Assembly: GCA_031268065.1 (NCBI GenBank)
Contig: JAIRXX010000060.1
Coordinates: 1-10,521 of the forward strand
Length of the DNA stretch: 10,521 nt
DNA from: Propionibacteriaceae bacterium
GTDB taxonomy: Bacteria > Actinomycetota > Actinomycetes > Propionibacteriales > Propionibacteriaceae
Reading direction: 5' to 3'
Shown: positions 6,831 to 10,521 of the stretch, piece by piece
Layout: each line of letters begins with the position of its first letter
Position numbering within the stretch: position 1 is the first letter of the stretch
Notes under the pieces: model-generated
Seen by the model: the letters and a program-made list of their open reading frames with translations, nothing else
The model's database searches: none
Told to the model about the DNA's origin: nothing
Made by a program: the position numbers and the translations under genes

Positions 6831-8564
6831 ATGAAAACAACGACGCGATGGTCCGGTGCCCGTTCCGGGGCCGCCACCGCTTCCCCAGTAAATAGATGGC
6901 TATCTATCGCGGCAGTGGGCGCGATGGCGTCCGCTCTGCTGCTGACCGGCTGCGGCACCGGTGGCGAGCCGGTGGCCCCGGCTTCCCCGACCGACTCCAG
7001 CGCTGCCAGCACCCCGGTCGAAGGCGGCGAACTGGTTTGGGGGATCGAGACCAAGCTGGAGACGGTGAACCCGCACCGCAATGGCCAAGACAAGGCAAAC
7101 CCCATCTTGGTCAACGCTTTCCCGCCGTACCTTTACCGCAATGGCGAGGGCAATTTTGAGCCTTGGGTGGCCGCTGGCTACGAGACCGCCGACGGTGGCA
7201 AGACAGTGACGCTGAAATTGCGGGATAACGTCACCTTTTCCGATGGCGCGAAGCTGGATGCGGAAGCTGCGAAGCTCAACATCGACAAGGTATCCAGCCC
7301 CGACGCTGGCTATATCACTTCGGTTGACGGCGGCCTGCGCTTCCTGAAATCAGTGGAAGTGCTGGACCCGCTTACGCTGAAATTCGAATTGGATCAGCCA
7401 GATATCGAATTCCTGCTCTTCCTCGCCTCCCGCGAATCGTCCCCGCTTTCACCGGCGACATTTGATCTGCCGCAGACCACGTTGGAGCCAGGTGGCCCCG
7501 AATTGGCCGGAGTGGGCGCGTTCACAATCGAGTCGTTCACCCCAGGCACCGAATTGGTGTTCAAGAAGCGCGCGGAATACAGCTGGGTGCCCGAGTCGAT
7601 AGCCCAGGGGCATCCGGGCGCGTATCTGGACAAGGTGACTTACCGCACCCTGGCCGAAGGCTCCACCCGTTCCGGGGCGCTGCAGCAGGGCCAAGTAGAT
7701 GTGGCCAGCGATATCCAGCCTTTGGACGTATCGCTCTTCAAGGACGACCCGAATTTCCAATATGTGCGCAACTATGTGGGCGGATTGCCGTATTCCTATT
7801 ACCTGAACGTCTCCAAAGAGCCTTTTGACGATATCCGGGTCCGGGAAGCATTTATCCTCGGCGCCGACTACCCGGCCATTCTGCAATCGATCTACCAAGG
7901 TGCGTACGACCGGGCTTGGGCACCGTTTTCCAACGTCCCGCCCTTCGTAGACACCGCTTTGGACGGCTGGGCGAAGGTGAACGTTGATCGGGCGAACCAA
8001 CTCCTAGACGAGGCGGGCTGGACCGAGCGCAATGCCGATGGCATTCGGACCAAGAACGGCAAGCCATTGCTGGTGCGTGATCCAACTGGATCGACTTACA
8101 TCAGGGAGAGCCGGGACCAGTTGGCGGTGGCCGTTGCCGCAGCGCTGAAGCAAAACGTCGGTATCGAATTCGTCTTCGAGCCGCTGGACTCCGGCACTGA
8201 GATGGAACGCGCCGACGCCAACGATCTGGAATTGTTCGACAACTCCTATGGCGGCGCCGATCCGGTGGTTGGGGTGGACTTGCTCTACTATTCCACCGAC
8301 CCGGGCAGAGGGTTCATCGCCAGGGGCAACTACCAGGACAAGACCTTGGAAGCGCTCATCGACAAGGCCCGTTTCACCGACGATCTGGAGACCCGCATCC
8401 AGACCTATCTGGAATTCCAGCAATATGTGACCGAGAAGTTCTACGTGTTGCCGCTTTACCAGACCCAAGACGCCTTCGCCGCCAAGGCGAGCGTCCACGG
8501 CTTCACCCAAGACACCGGCACCGGCCAGCTAGTCGGCGCCACCACAGTCTGGGTAGAGAGCTAA
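6831..8564 (+). CDS. Solute-binding lipoprotein of the Dpp/Opp ABC importer (SBP family 5)
   Basis: This 577-residue protein catches the substrate outside the membrane and hands it to the permeases. A lipoprotein signal is clear: twin basic residues, a hydrophobic run (24-38), lipobox LTGC with Cys41 as the lipid anchor, then a Gly/Ser/Pro/Thr-rich linker. The mature part has the family-5 pattern: GGELVWGIETKLETVNPH, a LAASY-like block near FEPWVAAGYETADGG, KLRDNVTFSDGAKLDAE, and later SYYLNVSKEPFDDIRVREAF. Length is in the normal range. The start is ATG 6831 because GGAG at 6821-6824 is six bases away; an adjacent in-frame TTG at 6828 is less likely. It is the last gene of the operon, 23 bases after the ATPase, whereas the binding protein is often first. 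Substrate is not predictable from sequence; peptides, nickel chelates or glycans are all possible for this family. Confidence 0.93.
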   Translation: MKTTTRWSGARSGAATASPVNRWLSIAAVGAMASALLLTGCGTGGEPVAPASPTDSSAASTPVEGGELVWGIETKLETVNPHRNGQDKANPILVNAFPPYLYRNGEGNFEPWVAAGYETADGGKTVTLKLRDNVTFSDGAKLDAEAAKLNIDKVSSPDAGYITSVDGGLRFLKSVEVLDPLTLKFELDQPDIEFLLFLASRESSPLSPATFDLPQTTLEPGGPELAGVGAFTIESFTPGTELVFKKRAEYSWVPESIAQGHPGAYLDKVTYRTLAEGSTRSGALQQGQVDVASDIQPLDVSLFKDDPNFQYVRNYVGGLPYSYYLNVSKEPFDDIRVREAFILGADYPAILQSIYQGAYDRAWAPFSNVPPFVDTALDGWAKVNVDRANQLLDEAGWTERNADGIRTKNGKPLLVRDPTGSTYIRESRDQLAVAVAAALKQNVGIEFVFEPLDSGTEMERADANDLELFDNSYGGADPVVGVDLLYYSTDPGRGFIARGNYQDKTLEALIDKARFTDDLETRIQTYLEFQQYVTEKFYVLPLYQTQDAFAAKASVHGFTQDTGTGQLVGATTVWVES

Positions 8565-8574
8565 AGAGCCGGTA

Positions 8575-8607
8575 TGTCCGCCCGCCATCCCCTTTGGCGG
8601 GCGGACA
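8575..8607 (+). terminator. Perfect 13-bp hairpin at the end of the transporter operon
   Basis: TGTCCGCCCGCCA (8575-8587) and TGGCGGGCGGACA (8595-8607) are exact inverted repeats around a seven-base loop, ten bases after the binding-protein stop. No T-run follows, which is often tolerated in GC-rich actinobacteria. It may stop transcription or protect the 3' end of the operon message. Confidence 0.65.
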
Positions 8608-8609
8608 CC

Positions 8610-8699
8610 TGCCCCGTCCCGATCTGCCCTATCTCGATCTGTCCCGTCTTGATTCGTCCCGTCTCGATTTGTCCTGTGTCGATCCGACCCGCCTTGATC
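8610..8699 (+). repeat. Six tandem 15-bp units (minisatellite)
   Basis: Six units of exactly 15 bases run head to tail without gaps, starting at 8610, 8625, 8640, 8655, 8670 and 8685. The consensus is TGTCCCGTCTCGATC, with the GAT core kept in all six. A broken seventh unit begins at 8700. A 9-bp unit CAGCCATCC is then repeated twice at 8714-8731. The 15-base period is a multiple of three, so it reads as a five-residue repeat in any frame, but no start signal or protein family supports a coding role. Confidence 0.8.
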
Positions 8700-8740
8700 T
8701 GCCCGACCCGCCTCAGCCATCCCAGCCATCCCAGTCGAAT

Positions 8741-8819
8741 GGGACAAACTCGTGGTCACTTGCGTTGTACGGGCGGTTTCTCGTCTGCCGCGCTGGCTGG
8801 CTTTGGATTTGTCCCACTT
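8741..8819 (+). repeat. Array element 1
   Basis: The left end is GGGACAAACTCG (8741-8752) and the right end GGATTTGTCCCACTT (8805-8819). The right arm carries an A where the other copies have G, giving one mismatch in the end-to-end stem. The middle is nearly identical to element 2. Confidence 0.8.
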
Positions 8820-8851
8820 CGTCGGTGCCATCACGAGCTACCGCGTCGTTT

Positions 8852-8930
8852 GGGACAAACTTGGGGTCACTTGCGTTGCGCGGGCGGTTTCTCGTCTGCC
8901 GCGCTGGCTGGCTTCGAGTTTGTCCCACTT
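8852..8930 (+). repeat. Array element 2
   Basis: The left end is GGGACAAACTTG (8852-8863) and the right end CGAGTTTGTCCCACTT (8915-8930). The one deviating base in the left arm (T for C) still pairs as G-U in plus-strand RNA. The inner arms GCGCGG and CCGCGC can form a second stem. Confidence 0.8.
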
Positions 8931-8972
8931 TGCTGGTGGCGTTACCACGAGGCACCCCATGAGCAGTCGTTT

Positions 8973-9052
8973 GGGACAAACTCGCAGCCACCTATGCCTG
9001 ACCGGCTGTTCTTGGCCAGCCTCGGGGCGCTGGGTTCGAGTTTGTCCCACTT
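8973..9052 (+). repeat. Array element 3
   Basis: The left end is GGGACAAACTCG (8973-8984) and the right end CGAGTTTGTCCCACTT (9037-9052), a perfect inverted repeat. The middle is diverged from elements 1 and 2 but contains its own small stem, GGCTG with CAGCC, near 9004-9021. Confidence 0.8.
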
Positions 9053-9093
9053 ATCTGCTGGCACCAACCCGGGTCACCGCGTCGATTGGGATT

Positions 9094-9173
9094 GGGACAA
9101 ACTCGGGGCCACCGTTGCTGTGCGGGCGGTTTGCCTCTCCCGCCGCGCCCCTGCCTTTGGGTTTGTCCCACTT
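9094..9173 (+). repeat. Array element 4
   Basis: The left end is GGGACAAACTCG (9094-9105) and the right end TTTGTCCCACTT (9162-9173), preceded by TGGG. The two changed bases of the right arm both form G-U pairs in plus-strand RNA. The inner GGGCGG and CCGCC can pair. The start of a further spacer-like stretch, TGCTGGCGTCATCGCGAG, follows. Confidence 0.8.
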
Positions 9174-9280
9174 TGCTGGCGTCATCGCGAGCCAACGCCA
9201 GCCAACCCGAGCCACCGCGAATCGCCGCGAAGGGCAGGGCGACACACTTACCGACAACTTGTAACTGAATTGGAGAAATG
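9174..9280 (+). promoter_or_regulatory. Leader of the reductase gene
   Basis: It begins with a spacer-like remnant of the array and continues with a degenerate GAGCCAACGCC / GCCAACCCGAGCC repetition (about 9189-9213). A clear ribosome binding site GGAG at 9272-9275 precedes two adjacent ATGs at 9278 and 9281. I cannot identify promoter boxes with confidence. Confidence 0.35.
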
Positions 9281-10297
9281 ATGAGCGCAGCAGCCACACC
9301 GGTGGATTTCGAGACCTATGGGACTATCTACCACCCGCGCAATGTCAAGGAACGGGTCAAGCGGCCCGGCCCGGCTAACAGCACCTTGGAAGAGGTCTAC
9401 CCGTTCAACCAACGGATCAGCCCAACTGGCCCCTTCCCGCCCGAAGCGGGCCGCTATCACTTATTCGTCAGCTACGCCTGCCCGATAGCGCATCGCTCGC
9501 TGATCGTTCGGGCGTTGAAAGGGCTGGAGGACGTGATCGGGGTCTCGGTGGTGGACCCTTACCGCGACGGTCGCGGCTGGGCCTTTCGGGACGTTCCCGG
9601 TGCCACGTTGGACACCTCCGGCGAGGGTTTCCGTTTCCTGGCTGAGGCCTATGACGTGTCAGCTCCAGACGGCGACTATCGCGGGCACATCTCGGTGCCG
9701 GTGCTCTGGGACAGGCAGAGCCATCGGATAGTGGCGAATTATTATCCGACAATTTCGCTGGATATCGGCTCGCAATTCAATGAATTCGCTACCCGGAATG
9801 CCGGTCTTGACCTCTATCCGGTTGACTTGCAGCCTGAGCTGGACGAATTGCTGCAACAGGTTGCCACCGGGCTGAACGGCGGCGTCTACGCCGCAGGCTT
9901 CACTTACGACCAAGCCCAACACGCCGCCGCCGCTCGCGGGGTTTGGGACACGCTGGCCGAATTGGAGAAACGGCTCTCAGACGGTCGCCGCTATCTATTT
10001 GGCGACCGGCTCACCGAGGCGGATATACGCACCTGGGTCACCTTGGTGCGTTTCGACACGGTTTACCACGGCCATTTCAAGCTGACTTGGCGTCGGCTCA
10101 GCGATTATCCGAGGCTCTGGGCCTATACCCGGCGGCTCTATGCCATTCCCGCCTTTGGCGAGACCACGAAGCTGGACCACATCATCCACCACTATTACGG
10201 CACCCAGCGCCAGGTAAACCCCTCCGGTGTGGTGCCCGCACTGCCGGACATCGACTGGACCCCGGAGCGGGACGATCTCGCGCCCGTAGTTTCCTGA
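9281..10297 (+). CDS. Glutathionyl-hydroquinone-reductase-like protein (xi-class GST, YqjG/ECM4 family)
   Basis: This 338-residue cytosolic protein belongs to the family that reduces glutathionyl-hydroquinones through a single active-site cysteine. The N-terminal thioredoxin-like domain has Cys67 in SYACPIAHR, followed by SLIVRALKGLEDVIGVSVVDP. The second half is the all-helical GST domain with the conserved end ADIRTWVTLVRFDTVYHGHF, then DYPRLWAYTRRLY, and HHYYGTQRQVNPSGVVP. Length is typical. The usual motif is CPWAHR; here Ile replaces the Trp. Most actinobacteria make mycothiol rather than glutathione, so the real thiol partner may differ. The start at 9281 is preferred to the adjacent ATG 9278 because GGAG (9272-9275) is then five bases away instead of two. 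It is separated from the transporter operon by 716 bases of repeats and probably has its own transcript. Confidence 0.9.
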   Translation: MSAAATPVDFETYGTIYHPRNVKERVKRPGPANSTLEEVYPFNQRISPTGPFPPEAGRYHLFVSYACPIAHRSLIVRALKGLEDVIGVSVVDPYRDGRGWAFRDVPGATLDTSGEGFRFLAEAYDVSAPDGDYRGHISVPVLWDRQSHRIVANYYPTISLDIGSQFNEFATRNAGLDLYPVDLQPELDELLQQVATGLNGGVYAAGFTYDQAQHAAAARGVWDTLAELEKRLSDGRRYLFGDRLTEADIRTWVTLVRFDTVYHGHFKLTWRRLSDYPRLWAYTRRLYAIPAFGETTKLDHIIHHYYGTQRQVNPSGVVPALPDIDWTPERDDLAPVVS

Positions 10298-10377
10298 TCT
10301 CTCCCGCGCACAGCAAAGATGAGCAAGGTGGGTGGCAAAACCACAGACGGCTAGGATCTCTCGCGCCCAGCAAAGAT
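10296..10377 (+). repeat. Short direct repeat after the reductase gene
   Basis: GATCTCTCCCGCGCACAGCA followed by AAGAT (10296-10320) recurs as GATCTCTCGCGCCCAGCA followed by AAGAT (10355-10377), with two bases missing and few changes, starting 59 bases later. A looser match, GATCTCGCGCCCGTA, lies in the gene end at 10274-10288. No function is evident. Confidence 0.55.
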
Positions 10378-10521
10378 TCACTGGTTAACACTGCCATTGG
10401 CTAGACGCCGGGCGAGACGCGAAGACTGCCTGGCACCAAGTTTCACAGCTGGCGCATGTCTAATCGGCGGTTCGGCAACTTTGGCCGGGACCGAAAAACA
10501 CAGTACGCTTGGGTTCGCGCG
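10378..10521. other. Window end, nothing recognised
   Basis: The last 144 bases show no supported start, RNA gene or strong inverted repeat. A gene may begin beyond the edge. Confidence 0.4.

Larger units (their letters stand above)
8741..9173 (+). repeat. Array of four inverted-repeat-bounded elements
   Basis: Four elements of 79-80 bases lie in the same direction at 8741-8819, 8852-8930, 8973-9052 and 9094-9173, with spacers of 32, 42 and 41 bases. Each opens with GGGACAAACTCG (or one variant) and closes with TTTGTCCCACTT, so the ends are inverted repeats of about 12-13 bases. Elements 1 and 2 differ at 7 of 79 positions; 3 and 4 are more diverged inside but keep the ends. The spacers are also related (TGCTGG near the start, then a GAG/ACC-rich part), so the whole period of 111-121 bases was probably duplicated. 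Inside, a GGGCGG...CCGC type stem recurs (GGCTG/CAGCC in element 3). No open frame here looks like a real protein, and the array does not have short exact repeats with unique spacers as a CRISPR would. Confidence 0.85.

Noticed and set aside
8741..9173. CRISPR array
   Set aside because: The repeated arms alternate in orientation, the units are long and diverged, the spacers are related to each other, and no cas gene is present.
8741..9173. Four independent transposon-type (MITE) insertions
   Set aside because: The spacers are related and the period is regular, which favours tandem duplication. I see no target-site duplications, though a MITE origin of the first copy is still possible.
8574..9281. 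A 235-codon plus-strand open frame across the repeat region
   Set aside because: It is made of the minisatellite and the array, its residues simply repeat the DNA repeats, all frames there are long because the region is GC-rich, and it has no ribosome site or known motif.

Overview
The window looks like a piece of an actinobacterial (Actinomycetota) chromosome. The genes from about 3.1 kb onward are GC-rich, roughly two thirds G+C in the lines I counted. They use GCG/GCC/CTG-type codons, and translational start-stop overlaps are frequent. I cannot place the genus.

Region 1 (1-3125) is a mosaic accessory stretch. It starts with the tail of an ABC-transporter ATPase that stops too early, followed by a strong hairpin. 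Next come an AT-rich gene for a secreted beta-sandwich protein (501-1577) and, 13 bases later, a small lipoprotein gene (1591-2082). That pair ends in a rho-independent terminator (2091-2124). Convergent to it lies a small helix-turn-helix 'excisionase-like' antitoxin gene (2187-2570, minus strand) without a recognisable toxin. A 78-base decayed relative of the lipoprotein gene sits just upstream of the antitoxin (2652-2729). The 396 bases that follow hold no gene I can support.

Region 2 (3126-8564) is a compact four-gene operon for a peptide/nickel-type (Dpp/Opp) ABC importer. It encodes two permeases, one fused double ATPase that replaces the usual D and F subunits, and, unusually, the solute-binding lipoprotein last. 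The genes overlap by 1 and 4 bases and then have a 23-base gap. The binding protein would catch the substrate outside the membrane, the two permeases form the channel, and the fused ATPase drives import.

Region 3 (8565-9280) is a gene-free stretch packed with structure. It has a perfect 13-bp hairpin just after the operon, six tandem 15-bp units, and then four copies of a 79-80-base element whose ends are inverted repeats (TGGGACAAACTCG / CGAGTTTGTCCCA). The four elements form a tandem array of about 111-121-base period. The pattern of base changes in the arms fits pairing in plus-strand RNA, so this array is the most interesting undescribed feature here.

Region 4 (9281-10521) holds a glutathionyl-hydroquinone-reductase-like (xi-class GST) gene with an altered CPIAHR active-site motif. 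A short direct repeat follows it, and then 144 bases in which I see nothing.
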